Part shown: positions 5,700 through 13,136 of the stretch, piece after piece
Layout: each line of letters begins with the position of its first letter
Position numbering within the stretch: the stretch's first letter is position 1
Source: Vicinamibacteria bacterium
Lineage (GTDB): Bacteria > Acidobacteriota > Vicinamibacteria > Vicinamibacterales > UBA2999
Assembly: GCA_025938035.1 (NCBI GenBank)
Contig: JAICQE010000128.1
Span: 1-13,758, forward strand
Length of the DNA: 13,758 nt
Direction of reading: 5' to 3'
The notes under the pieces: generated by a model
What the model was told of the DNA's origin: nothing
Database searches by the model: none
Seen by the model: the letters and a program-made list of their open reading frames with translations, nothing else
Position numbers and translations under genes: made by a program

Positions 5700-7019
5700 T
5701 CAAATCGCGCTGAGGGCTTCGTCCAGAATGCGCACGGCTGTATCCGCCTGATCCTTCGTCAGGACGAGCGGCGGCGACAGCCGGATGGCGTTCTGGCCGG
5801 CGCCAAGGACGAGCAGTCCGCGCGTAAAGCATTCGCGCACGACGCGATCGCGCTCGGTGGTGGCACGCTCCTTCGTCTGGCGGTCGCGCACGAGCTCGAT
5901 GCCGATCATCAGCCCGCGCCCCCGCACATCGCCAATCAGTGCGTGCTTCTCCATCAGCCGCTTCGCGCCGGCAAAGAGATGTGCGCCGACGTCGGCCGCG
6001 TTCTGCATCAGCCGCTCGCGAATGAGCCTGATCGTCGCCATGGCCGCGGCGCATGCGACGGGGTTTCCGCCAAACGTGCTGGCATGCGCGCCGGGCGGCC
6101 ACGACATCATTTCGGACCGCGCCACGACGACCCCAAGCGGGAGCCCCGAGGCAATGCCCTTCGCCGTTGCCACCATGTCCGGCTCGACGCCTGTGTGCTG
6201 GATCGCGAACCACTTTCCGGTCCGGCCCATTCCGGACTGCACTTCGTCGACGACCAGCAGCATCCCGTGCTTGCGTGTCAGCTCGCGCAGCCGCTCGTGA
6301 AATACATTCGGCGGCACGATGTAGCCGCCCTCACCCTGAATGGGCTCGACGACGATCGCGGCAACCTCGTCCGGCGAGACGACGTGGACGAGCGTCTGCT
6401 CCTCGAGGAATCGCAGGCACTCCGCTGCACAGCTGTCCGGCGTGGCGTTGACGGGACACCGGTAGCAGTTCGCGTAGGGCACGTGAAAGACACCGGGAAC
6501 GAGCGGCGAAAAGCCTTTCCGCTGCGTCAGCTTGCTTGCCGTCAGCGACAGCGAGCCCATCGACCGGCCGTGAAACGCGCCGAAGAAGGCGATGAGATTC
6601 GGCCGCTTCGTGTAGTACCGCGCCAGCTTGATCGCCGCCTCGATCGCTTCCGTTCCCGAATTGCCGAAGAACGTCCGGTGCGGGCCCGGCATCGGCGCGA
6701 TCGCCGACAACTCCTCCCCGAGCCGCGCCTGCAGCTCGTAATAGAAGTCCGTGCCGGACATGTGCAGGAACTTCCCCGCCTGTTCGACGATGGCGGCGAC
6801 AACGTCGGGATGAGCGTGGCCGGTGGCCGTGACGGCAATTCCGGCCGTGCAGTCGAGAAAGACGTTGCCGTCCACGTCCTCGACGAACGCCCCCTCGCCG
6901 CGGGCGATGACGAGCGGATAGTCGCGCGTGTACGAGGGGGAGACGACCCTGGCGTCGCGCTCGATGATCGCCCGCGCCTTCGGACCCGGGAGCGCGGTCT
7001 TCAGCGAGGGACCGGTCAT
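5700..7019 (-). CDS. Class III PLP-dependent aminotransferase (4-aminobutyrate/acetylornithine aminotransferase family)
   Basis: A 439-residue cytosolic fold-type I PLP enzyme. Visible elements: [10 protein letters not shown] (about 54-63), G-N-S-G-T-E-A (about 119-125, phosphate binding), F-H-G-R-S (about 149-153), [10 protein letters not shown] (about 224-233), [13 protein letters not shown] (about 256-268, with the Asp that contacts the PLP ring nitrogen), [13 protein letters not shown] with the Schiff-base Lys at 287, and [11 protein letters not shown] small cysteine cluster (N-C-Y-R-C-P, then C-A-A-E-C near 185-201) marks a GABA/ornithine aminotransferase-like subgroup. Substrate could be GABA, ornithine, acetylornithine or another omega-amino acid; some homologues act as amino-acid racemases, so I give no gene symbol. 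Its ATG overlaps the cysS stop by 4 nt (ATGA at 7019-7016), indicating translational coupling. It is the last gene of the operon. Confidence 0.88.
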   Translation of the reverse strand: MTGPSLKTALPGPKARAIIERDARVVSPSYTRDYPLVIARGEGAFVEDVDGNVFLDCTAGIAVTATGHAHPDVVAAIVEQAGKFLHMSGTDFYYELQARLGEELSAIAPMPGPHRTFFGNSGTEAIEAAIKLARYYTKRPNLIAFFGAFHGRSMGSLSLTASKLTQRKGFSPLVPGVFHVPYANCYRCPVNATPDSCAAECLRFLEEQTLVHVVSPDEVAAIVVEPIQGEGGYIVPPNVFHERLRELTRKHGMLLVVDEVQSGMGRTGKWFAIQHTGVEPDMVATAKGIASGLPLGVVVARSEMMSWPPGAHASTFGGNPVACAAAMATIRLIRERLMQNAADVGAHLFAGAKRLMEKHALIGDVRGRGLMIGIELVRDRQTKERATTERDRVVRECFTRGLLVLGAGQNAIRLSPPLVLTKDQADTAVRILDEALSAI

Positions 7020-8485
7020 TTCCGCTTCCAGCGCGTCCCGGACGGATTGTCTTCGAGCAGGATGCCGCGCTCGGCGAGCTCGTTTCGGATCCTGTCGGCC
7101 TCGGCGAAGTCGCGACGCTGCCGTGCCGCCTTGCGGTCGGCGATCCGCTGTTCGATCTCGGCGACCGGCACCGGTGGTTCGGCATCCTCTGCGCGGCGGA
7201 GGCTGATCACACCGAGCACCTTGTCGAAGTGTTCGAACGCCTCGCGGACGATCGTCGCGTCCGCCGCGCTCACCTGTTTGGCGTCGATCGCGGCGTTGAC
7301 GTCGCGGATCAGATCGAAGAGGACGGCCAGACCGGCGGCGGTGTTCAGGTCGTCCAGGAGGGCGGTCTTGAAGGCATCACGCGCCGTGGTGACGAGGCGC
7401 GCGATGCCGGGCTGCGTCTGCTCGCCGGCGGACCTGACAGGGTCCGCCCCACGTGGGTCCGCCCCACGTGGGTCCGCCCCACGGACCTCGTCGAGCCGCG
7501 CGAGGAAATCCACCATCCGGCGCAGCGACTCCTCGGCCTGCTCCATGCCGGCCCAGGTGAAGTTCAGCTGCTTGCGGTAATGCGACGACAGGAGGAGATA
7601 CCGCAGCGACGACGCGCGATGGCTGCGCGCCAGAATGTCGGGAATGCAGTAGACGTTGCCGAGCGACTTCGACATCTTCTCGTTCTCGACGAAGAGATGC
7701 TCGACGTGGACCCAGAAGCGCGAGAACGGCTGCCGCGTGGCACCTTCCGCCTGCGCAATCTCGTTCTCATGATGCGGAAAGATCAGATCGACGCCGCCGG
7801 CATGAATATCGATCGGCGGCCCGTCGAGCAGACGAAGCGCCATGGCGGAACACTCGATGTGCCAGCCGGGACGTCCGGGCCCGGTGCCGACGTCCCAGGC
7901 CGGCTCCCCTTCCTTCGTCGCCTTCCACAGCACGAAATCGCGCGCATCGTCCTTGGAGTACTCGTCGACGTCCACGCGCGCGCCGGCGTGCAGCCCGTCG
8001 TGATCGAGCCGTGCCAGCTGCCCGTAATGCGGGAGCGACGCGATCTTGAAGTAGATCGATCCGTCGCGCCGGTAGGTATGGCCGTTTCGCTCCAGGGCAA
8101 GGATCATCTCGCCCATCGCCCGGAGGTTCGGCTCGTCCGTGGCCCGGGGCGTCTCCTCGACGCGTTCGATCCCGAGCTTCTCCGAATCGTCGCGGAACTT
8201 CTCGATCCACTGCTCGGTGTACTCGCGAAGCGACATCCCCGCTTTCTGCGCGCCGGCAAGGGTCTTGTCGTCGACGTCCGTGTAGTTGATGACGCCCTTC
8301 ACCTCGTAGCCGCACAGATACTTCAGCGTCCGCCGCAGCACGTCGATGCAGACGAACGTCCGGAAATTGCCGATGTGCCCGCGCGCATAGACGGTGAGAC
8401 CGCAGGCGTACATCCGGACGACGTTGTCGCGGACAGGGGCGAAGGGCTCCTCCTGCCGTGTCAGCGTGTTGTACAACCGGAGCAT
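7016..8485 (-). CDS. cysS: Cysteinyl-tRNA synthetase (with in-frame repeat-derived insertion)
   Basis: A 489-residue class I aminoacyl-tRNA synthetase that charges tRNA-Cys. It has the zinc site Cys28, Cys212, His238 and Glu242 (contexts Y-A-C-G-L-T, E-C-S-A-M and F-P-H-H-E-N-E), the HIGH-type motif H-I-G-N at 37-40, [11 protein letters not shown] at 65-75 and K-M-S-K-S at 270-274. A helical anticodon-binding (DALR) region follows, with D-D-L-N-T near 380 and [17 protein letters not shown] near the C-terminus. Residues about 334-354 are an unusual R-G-A-D-P triplicate encoded by GTGG-headed repeat DNA, lying between the catalytic part and the helical domain. The frame is maintained and all catalytic motifs are intact, so the enzyme is expected to function. 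It starts 2 nt after the small hypothetical gene and overlaps the aminotransferase by 4 nt. Confidence 0.96.
   Translation of the reverse strand: MLRLYNTLTRQEEPFAPVRDNVVRMYACGLTVYARGHIGNFRTFVCIDVLRRTLKYLCGYEVKGVINYTDVDDKTLAGAQKAGMSLREYTEQWIEKFRDDSEKLGIERVEETPRATDEPNLRAMGEMILALERNGHTYRRDGSIYFKIASLPHYGQLARLDHDGLHAGARVDVDEYSKDDARDFVLWKATKEGEPAWDVGTGPGRPGWHIECSAMALRLLDGPPIDIHAGGVDLIFPHHENEIAQAEGATRQPFSRFWVHVEHLFVENEKMSKSLGNVYCIPDILARSHRASSLRYLLLSSHYRKQLNFTWAGMEQAEESLRRMVDFLARLDEVRGADPRGADPRGADPVRSAGEQTQPGIARLVTTARDAFKTALLDDLNTAAGLAVLFDLIRDVNAAIDAKQVSAADATIVREAFEHFDKVLGVISLRRAEDAEPPVPVAEIEQRIADRKAARQRRDFAEADRIRNELAERGILLEDNPSGTRWKRK
7427..7483 (-). repeat. GTGG-headed repeat (REP-like family C) inside cysS: one full unit plus two 15-bp partial copies
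   Basis: On the minus strand, two tandem copies of CGTGGGGCGGACCCA (7483-7469 and 7468-7454) precede a complete unit with the same start. Its hairpin, GGCGGACC (7427-7434) with GGTCCGCC (7441-7448), has an 8-bp stem and a 6-nt loop. The full unit shares head, stem and loop core with the REPIN at 5636-5691. The period of 15 bp keeps the cysS frame and yields R-G-A-D-P repeats. Confidence 0.85.
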
Positions 8486-8487
8486 CG

Positions 8488-8775
8488 CTACTGGGGATCG
8501 CGGCGTCCAGCTTCAGCCGGATTGTCCAGCGTCAGCGTCCGCCCGCCGATGGTGACCTGGATGGGCGGTCCGAGATGCACGACCATCGTCATCGCGCCCG
8601 GCTGGCCGTCCGCCGAGTCCTGGAGCAGCGCGGCGGCCTGCTGCGCCAGGCGGCGCGCCGGCGCCTCGTCGCCGCCCGCCTGCCGCACGGCCTGGACGAT
8701 CACATCGTGGAGGGCCGAGACGTGGCGCGACTCGGAGGGAAACGACAGGTTCAGCAGGAAGCCCACGTCGCTCAC
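8488..8775 (-). CDS. Small hypothetical protein between ribF and cysS
   Basis: A 95-residue soluble protein with a GTG start at 8775, 1 nt after the ribF stop and ending 2 nt before cysS, so it is embedded in the operon. It has no signal peptide. The order [11 protein letters not shown], a helix ([17 protein letters not shown]), a second helix rich in Ala/Gln, then strands M-T-M-V-V-H-L and [15 protein letters not shown] recalls the N-terminal part of HATPase/anti-sigma-factor-like domains. The ATP-binding N, G1 and G2 boxes are absent and the protein is too short for that fold. I therefore do not assign a function. Compact spacing and an uninterrupted frame argue that it is a real gene. Confidence 0.6.
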   Translation of the reverse strand: MSDVGFLLNLSFPSESRHVSALHDVIVQAVRQAGGDEAPARRLAQQAAALLQDSADGQPGAMTMVVHLGPPIQVTIGGRTLTLDNPAEAGRRDPQ

Positions 8776-8776
8776 A

Positions 8777-9712
8777 CTACACCGACAGCCGGCTGAACAG
8801 CCGCTCCGCGCGCCGTTGATCGGCTTCGATCTGCGCTTTCAGCGCGTCCACGTCCTCGAAACGCCGCTCGTCGCGAAGACGGAGGACGAAGCCGAGCCTC
8901 ACCGGCTTGCCGTAGAGATCGCCCGAATACCCGAGCAGGTGTGTTTCGACCGTCGTCTCGGTCTCGCCGAACGTCGGCCGTGTGCCGATGTTGGTCACGC
9001 CGGCGTGGACGATTCCGTCGATCGTCATTGTCGTCGCGTACACGCCATGCGGCGGCAGGAGCTCATTCTCTGTTGTCATGTTCGCCGTTGGAAACCCGAT
9101 CTCGCGGCCGCGCCGCCGCCCCTCCACGATTGTCCCGTCGATGTAATACGGGTGGCCGAGCAGCGCGCCGGCCTCGTCCAGGCGCCCTTCCGACACCAGC
9201 CGCCGCACGCGCGTGCTGCTGACGACGAAGTCCTTATAACGCACCGGATCGATTTTGTCCGCGCGAAATCCGTAGCGCTGCCCCAACGTGCGCAGACTTG
9301 TGAAATTGCCGCTGCGGTCGTGGCCGAACAGGAAGTTGGCGCCGACCCACACCTCCGACACGCGCAGCCACTCGACGAGCACCGTCCGGACGAACGTCTC
9401 CGGGTCCCACTGCGACAGTTCCCGTGTGAAGCGCACCACGGCCACGCACTGAATCCCCGCACGATGAAGCGCGTCGAGGCGCTGGACCTTGGTCATCAAC
9501 AGCGGCGGCGCCTTGTCAGGCCGGACGATGCGCGGCGGATGCGGATCGAAGGTCATCGCCATCGCCGATCCGCCGTGTTCGGCCGCGCCGCGCTTCACAC
9601 GATCGATGATTTTCTGGTGTCCCCGGTGCAGACCGTCGAAGTTGCCAAGGGCAAGCACCGGATGGACGAGCCACGAGGGCCGGGCGTCGTCGGGGAAGTG
9701 AATGGTGTGCAT
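8777..9712 (-). CDS. ribF: Bifunctional riboflavin kinase / FAD synthetase
   Basis: A 311-residue protein, the standard length. The N-terminal nucleotidyltransferase domain (FMN to FAD) shows A-L-G-N-F-D-G-L-H-R-G-H at 21-32, F-D-P-H-P near 55-59, a V-G-A-N-F-L-F-G segment and S-S-T-R-V-R-R-L-V-S-E-G near 167-177. The C-terminal riboflavin-kinase barrel (riboflavin to FMN) starts near residue 185 with L-G-H-P-Y-Y-I-D-G-T-I-V-E-G and includes I-G-F-P-T-A-N. The later E-T-H-L-L-G-Y segment holds the catalytic-type Glu. Its ATG directly abuts the stop codon of the upstream MBL-fold gene, and it is followed after 1 nt by the small hypothetical gene. That spacing indicates a single transcript. It supplies flavin cofactors; nothing points to specific regulation such as an FMN riboswitch. 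Confidence 0.96.
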   Translation of the reverse strand: MHTIHFPDDARPSWLVHPVLALGNFDGLHRGHQKIIDRVKRGAAEHGGSAMAMTFDPHPPRIVRPDKAPPLLMTKVQRLDALHRAGIQCVAVVRFTRELSQWDPETFVRTVLVEWLRVSEVWVGANFLFGHDRSGNFTSLRTLGQRYGFRADKIDPVRYKDFVVSSTRVRRLVSEGRLDEAGALLGHPYYIDGTIVEGRRRGREIGFPTANMTTENELLPPHGVYATTMTIDGIVHAGVTNIGTRPTFGETETTVETHLLGYSGDLYGKPVRLGFVLRLRDERRFEDVDALKAQIEADQRRAERLFSRLSV

Positions 9713-10507
9713 TCACTCCACGTCGACGGGCACGTCGAGCACGAGCCCATCATATGCCAGTTCGACGCCCGCGGGCAGGCGTGCGGTGGTGGCCGCGTGA
9801 CCCAGATCATGCGACATGTGCGTCATGTATGCGCGCCGCGGCGTGATGCGGCGGATCACATCGAGCGCTTCGGCGACGGTGAAGTGCGTCGTGTGCGGTT
9901 TGTCGCGGAGCGCATCGATGGCCAGTGTCTCGACGCCGTCGACAAGCTCCCACGCGGCGTCATCCAGACGGTTGCAGTCGGTCAGGTAGGCAAACGTGCC
10001 GAAACGGAAGCCCAGGATCGGCGCGTCGCCGTGCCACAGCGGGACCGGGATCACGCGGACGCTGCCGACGGTGAACGGACCATCGATGTCGTGCCGATCG
10101 ATTCTCGGAATCCCACCGCCCTTCCGCTGCACGCCGTCGAAGGCGTAGTAGAACGTGCGCGTGATGTCCGTCCACGTCGGCGGCGCCGCATGACAGGCGA
10201 CTGGTCCACCCTGGATCCAGTTGAAACGGCGGATGTCGTCCAGGCCAAGGATGTGATCGGCGTGGCTGTGCGTGAAGAGGACGGCGTCGATGCGTTCGAT
10301 TCCGGCGGCCAGCACCTGCTGCCGGAAGTCCGGCGTGGTGTCGATCACGATCGAGGCGCGGCCCGGCACGTCGACGTGGATGGACGGCCGCAGCCGCTTG
10401 TCGCGCGGATCCGTCGATCGGCACACCTCGCAGGCGCAGCCGATCATCGGCACACCTGAGGATGTTCCCGTGCCGAGAAAAGTGACGCGACCGGGAACAG
10501 ACGTCAA
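9713..10507 (-). CDS. MBL-fold metallo-hydrolase (PhnP-like phosphodiesterase family)
   Basis: A 264-residue cytosolic metallo-beta-lactamase-fold protein. L-G-T-G-T-S-S-G-V-P-M-I-G-C-A-C-E-V-C (about 11-29) includes a Cys cluster that in PhnP binds a structural zinc. T-H-S-H-A-D-H at 79-85 is the HxHxDH di-metal motif; further metal-ligand candidates are L-T-D-C-N-R (about 175) and the late M-T-H-M-S-H-D. PhnP cleaves cyclic ribose phosphodiesters in phosphonate degradation, but no phn genes are present here, so a general phosphodiesterase role is more likely. The best in-frame start is TTG at 10507-10505; no ATG or GTG precedes the conserved region. The start abuts a short imperfect palindrome (10508-10544), leaving no properly spaced ribosome binding site. 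It follows DUF1844 by 58 nt and abuts ribF. Confidence 0.88.
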   Translation of the reverse strand: MTSVPGRVTFLGTGTSSGVPMIGCACEVCRSTDPRDKRLRPSIHVDVPGRASIVIDTTPDFRQQVLAAGIERIDAVLFTHSHADHILGLDDIRRFNWIQGGPVACHAAPPTWTDITRTFYYAFDGVQRKGGGIPRIDRHDIDGPFTVGSVRVIPVPLWHGDAPILGFRFGTFAYLTDCNRLDDAAWELVDGVETLAIDALRDKPHTTHFTVAEALDVIRRITPRRAYMTHMSHDLGHAATTARLPAGVELAYDGLVLDVPVDVE

Positions 10508-10544
10508 CCCTTCGACTCCGCTGGCCCCTGGGCGTCGCTCAGGG
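10508..10544. repeat. Short imperfect palindrome between DUF1844 and the MBL-fold gene
   Basis: CCCT (10508-10511) pairs with AGGG (10541-10544) and CGAC (10513-10516) with GTCG (10534-10537). An alternative compact hairpin, CCCTGGGC/GCTCAGGG, spans 10526-10544. The ends (CCCTTCGACTC and GCTCAGGG) look like a dispersed repeat, but there is no second copy in the window to prove it. Confidence 0.35.
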
Positions 10545-10565
10545 TTTCGCGCTGGCTCCAGACGC

Positions 10566-10892
10566 TCAAGGAATGATGATGCGCGAGGGCTCCGGGGCCG
10601 GCCCCTGCTTGCTGGCCTCGACGTAGCGAAGCCGCAGCTCGTAGAGGATCTGATCGAGGAACTGGCGCTCCTCGGCGGTCAGATTGCCGCGCGTCTTCTC
10701 CTCGAGCAGCGAGAGGATGTCGATCATCTGCTGCGCGGCCGGCAGATTCGCAGGGATCGTCTGTCCCGAGACCGGGTCCGGCACGTCACCGAAGTGAACC
10801 GCGGCTGTGTGGGCGAGCGACAGAATGAAGCCAAGGAACGTAACGGCTGACTCTTCCCGATCCTGTGTTTGATCCTCAGACATTTCAAACAT
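10566..10892 (-). CDS. DUF1844 domain-containing protein
   Basis: A small helical cytosolic protein matching DUF1844. It has V-T-F-L-G-F-I-L-S-L-A-H-T-A-A-V-H-F-G near the N-terminus, P-A-N-L-P-A-A-Q-Q-M-I-D-I-L-S-L-L in the middle, then E-E-K-T-R-G-N-L-T-A-E-E and a final helix L-D-Q-I-L-Y-E-L-R-L-R-Y-V-E. Function is unknown. It is the first gene of the flavin/Cys-tRNA operon. Two ATGs are possible: 10892 (108 residues) or 10883 (M-S-E-D-Q, 105 residues). I cannot decide from ribosome binding sites; the second resembles typical starts. It diverges from the haem-protein gene across a region carrying a GTAG-headed hairpin. Confidence 0.85.
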   Translation of the reverse strand: MFEMSEDQTQDREESAVTFLGFILSLAHTAAVHFGDVPDPVSGQTIPANLPAAQQMIDILSLLEEKTRGNLTAEERQFLDQILYELRLRYVEASKQGPAPEPSRIIIP

Positions 10893-10909
10893 CGTACTTC
10901 ACGAACTTG

Positions 10910-10933
10910 GTCCGGCTAAAGCCGGACACTACG
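10910..10933 (-). repeat. GTAG-headed hairpin (REP-like family A), copy 2
   Basis: Stem GTCCGGCT (10910-10917) with AGCCGGAC (10920-10927), then ACTACG on the plus strand; on the minus strand it reads GTAG-T-hairpin. Compared with the copy at 3238-3261 the differences are a loop base and one stem pair changed on both sides (G-C here, C-G there). It sits in the 87-bp divergent interval, so it lies in or near both promoters. Confidence 0.75.
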
Positions 10934-10966
10934 CCGGATGTTCGACGTAGAATCGGCCCTGCTGAA

Positions 10967-10973
10967 AGGGAGG
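10967..10973 (+). promoter_or_regulatory. Ribosome binding site of the haem-protein gene
   Basis: AGGGAGG lies 6 nt before ATG 10980. It places the start there rather than at the in-frame ATG 10938, which would put charged residues ahead of the signal peptide. Confidence 0.75.
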
Positions 10974-10979
10974 CGACAG

Positions 10980-13136
10980 ATGAGGAGCGCTGTTCTGCGA
11001 GCAGGGGGCATTCTTACCGCCGCGGTAGTGGTCGCCGCACTGGGCCTGACGGGCATCGGCCAGGCGCCACCGCGGGTGACTGCCGACGCCGACGACATTG
11101 CCGGCGTCGTCACCGGCCCGAAGGGGCCGGAAGCCGGTGTCTGGGTGATCGCTGAAACCACGGATCTTCCAACCCGCCTCATCAAGAGCGTCGTCACCGA
11201 CGATCAGGGGCGTTATCTGATTCCGGATCTGCCGAAGGCCGGCTACACCGTATGGGTTCGGGGATACGGCCTCGTGGACTCAGCCAAGGTCAAAGCGACA
11301 CCCGGCCAGCAGCTGCCCCTGACCGCCGTCGCCGCGCCCAACGCAAAGGCCGCCGCCGAGTATTACCCCGCGCAGTACTGGCTGGCGATGCTGCAGGTGC
11401 CGCCGACGTCGGACTTCCCCGGCACCGGCCCGACGGGCAATGGCATCTCGCCGAACATGCGCAGCCAGGGCGAGTGGATCCGCAACATCATCAACACCGA
11501 CGGCTGCACCGGCTGCCACCAGATGGGCGGCAAAGCGACGCGCGAGATCCCGGCGGCGCTCGGAACGTTCGCCTCCCCAAGTGCCGCGTGGGAGCGGCGC
11601 GTGCAGTCGGGCCAGGCAGGCGCCGGGATGCTCGCGCGGTTCACGCAGGTCGGCCGCGAGCGCGCGCTGGCGATGTGGGGCGATTGGACCGATCGCATCG
11701 CCAAGGGCGAGCTCCCCGCGTCCGTTCCGCAGCGGCCGCAGGGTCGCGAGCGCAACGTGGTCATCACGATGTGGGACTGGACCGATCCGAAGGCGTACCT
11801 GCACGACGAGATCGCCTCCGACAAGCGCAACCCGATGGCCAACGCCAACGGGCCGATCTACGGCGCGCTCGAGGAGGCGGCGGACTACATGCCGTTCGTC
11901 GATCCGGTGCGTCACACCGCAGGTCAGATCCCCTTGAAGGTGCGCGATCCGCAAACGCAGCGTCCCGGCCGGCCGGCGCAGCCGTCGCCGTACTTTGGCG
12001 AGGAGTCGATCTGGACGAGCCAGACGAGCGCGCACAGCTTCGCGATGGACAGCCAGGCGCGCGTGTGGATTGCCGCGCGCATCCGCCCCAACCAGACGCC
12101 CGCGTGGTGCCGCGAAGGGTCGGATCACCCGTCGGCGAAGGCGTTCCCGATCAATCAGAGCGGCCGTCAGCTGCAGATGTACGACCCGAAGACCAAAGAG
12201 GTCGTCACGATCGATACCTGCTTCGGCACGCATCACCTGAACTTCGACAACAAGGACATCCTGTGGTTTACCGGCGGCGGCCCGGTCGAAGGCTGGTTCA
12301 ACACGCGCATTTACCTCGAGACGAAGGACGAGAAGCTGGCGCAGGGCTGGACCGCGTTCGTGATGGACACCAACGGCAACGGCAGGCGTGACGCCTACGT
12401 GGAGCCAGATCAGCCGGTCGATCCGACGAAGGACAAACGAGTGACCACGGCGTTCTACGGCGTCGAGCCGGCCCCCGACGGATCGGTCTGGGGCTCGGTG
12501 CTTGGCGTGCCCGGCATGCTGGTTCGACTCACCCTTGGATCCAACCCGGCGACGACAGCGCTGGCGGAGGTCTATGAAGTGCCGTGGAAGAACCCCGCGG
12601 CCAAAGTGGAGGGCTACGCGCCGCGCGGGATGGACGTGGATACCAACGGCGTGGTCTGGACCGTGCTCTCCAGCGGTCATTTCGCCAGCTTCGATCGTCG
12701 TAAATGCAAGGGACCGTTGAATGGTCCGAAGGCGACGGGTCAGCACTGCCCGGAGGGCTGGACGCTCTACGCATTCCCCGGCCCCAACTACAAGGGCGCC
12801 ACCGAGTCGGGCAGCGCCGAGAGCGCGTACTACAACTTCATCGATCGGTTCGACATGCTGGGCATCGGCCGGAACGTACCGCTGGCGACCGGCAATGAAT
12901 CGGAAGCGCTGCTGGCGCTCGTCGACGGCAAGTTCCTGACGTTCCGCGTCCCGTACCCAATGGGTTTCTATGCCAAAGGGATGGATGGGCGCATCGACGA
13001 TGTGAAGGCGGGATGGAAGGGAAAGGGCATCTGGACCACCTACGCGACGCGCGCGCCGTTCCACGTCGAGGGCGGCAAGGGAACGACGAGCAAGCTGGTG
13101 AAGTTCCAGGTCCGGCCGGATCCGCTGGCGAAGTGA
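10980..13136 (+). CDS. Secreted mono-haem c-type protein with carboxypeptidase-regulatory-like and beta-propeller domains
   Basis: A 718-residue exported protein. In order: a signal peptide or anchor (residues 1 to ~28, L-T-A-A-V-V-V-A-A-L-G-L); a carboxypeptidase regulatory-like beta-sandwich (about 40-116; A-G-V-V-T-G-P-K-G-P-E-A-G-V-W-V, D-D-Q-G-R-Y-L-I-P-D-L); and a short cytochrome c-like segment with haem motif C-T-G-C-H at 176-180, where a G-A-G-M-L-A-R-F Met (~217) may be the distal ligand. Next comes a propeller-like region (about 340-606) with repeated blade phrases such as H-S-F-A-M-D-S-Q-A-R-V-W-I-A, N-K-D-I-L-W-F-T, P-D-G-S-V-W-G-S and T-N-G-V-V-W-T-V. A calcium-loop-like D-T-N-G-N-G-R-R-D lies at 463-471. 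Cysteines outside the haem motif suggest disulfides. The propeller resembles virginiamycin-B-lyase/SMP-30-type sensors or enzymes. Function is unknown; a periplasmic redox or dehydrogenase-like role is inference. Its stop overlaps the mazG start. Confidence 0.8.
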   Translation: MRSAVLRAGGILTAAVVVAALGLTGIGQAPPRVTADADDIAGVVTGPKGPEAGVWVIAETTDLPTRLIKSVVTDDQGRYLIPDLPKAGYTVWVRGYGLVDSAKVKATPGQQLPLTAVAAPNAKAAAEYYPAQYWLAMLQVPPTSDFPGTGPTGNGISPNMRSQGEWIRNIINTDGCTGCHQMGGKATREIPAALGTFASPSAAWERRVQSGQAGAGMLARFTQVGRERALAMWGDWTDRIAKGELPASVPQRPQGRERNVVITMWDWTDPKAYLHDEIASDKRNPMANANGPIYGALEEAADYMPFVDPVRHTAGQIPLKVRDPQTQRPGRPAQPSPYFGEESIWTSQTSAHSFAMDSQARVWIAARIRPNQTPAWCREGSDHPSAKAFPINQSGRQLQMYDPKTKEVVTIDTCFGTHHLNFDNKDILWFTGGGPVEGWFNTRIYLETKDEKLAQGWTAFVMDTNGNGRRDAYVEPDQPVDPTKDKRVTTAFYGVEPAPDGSVWGSVLGVPGMLVRLTLGSNPATTALAEVYEVPWKNPAAKVEGYAPRGMDVDTNGVVWTVLSSGHFASFDRRKCKGPLNGPKATGQHCPEGWTLYAFPGPNYKGATESGSAESAYYNFIDRFDMLGIGRNVPLATGNESEALLALVDGKFLTFRVPYPMGFYAKGMDGRIDDVKAGWKGKGIWTTYATRAPFHVEGGKGTTSKLVKFQVRPDPLAK

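Noticed and set aside
7427..7483. CRISPR-like direct repeats in cysS
   Set aside because: The 15-bp units are contiguous without spacers and are part of a GTGG-headed hairpin element within a coding frame.
5637..7580. Plus-strand open frame of 647 codons opposite the aminotransferase and cysS
   Set aside because: Shadow frame with low-complexity Arg/Ala composition and no signatures; both minus-strand genes are certain.
7229..10459. Plus-strand open frame of 1076 codons antisense to cysS, ribF and the MBL-fold gene
   Set aside because: It is the antisense shadow of well-supported conserved genes in GC-rich DNA; its translation is Arg/His-rich and shows no recognisable domain.
9713..10507. 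Phosphonate-degradation operon gene phnP
   Set aside because: The protein resembles PhnP, but no other phn gene is present; its neighbours are flavin and translation genes.
11280..13064. Minus-strand open frame of 594 codons opposite the haem-protein gene
   Set aside because: Antisense shadow; the plus frame has a signal peptide, a haem motif and propeller repeats, while the minus frame has none.
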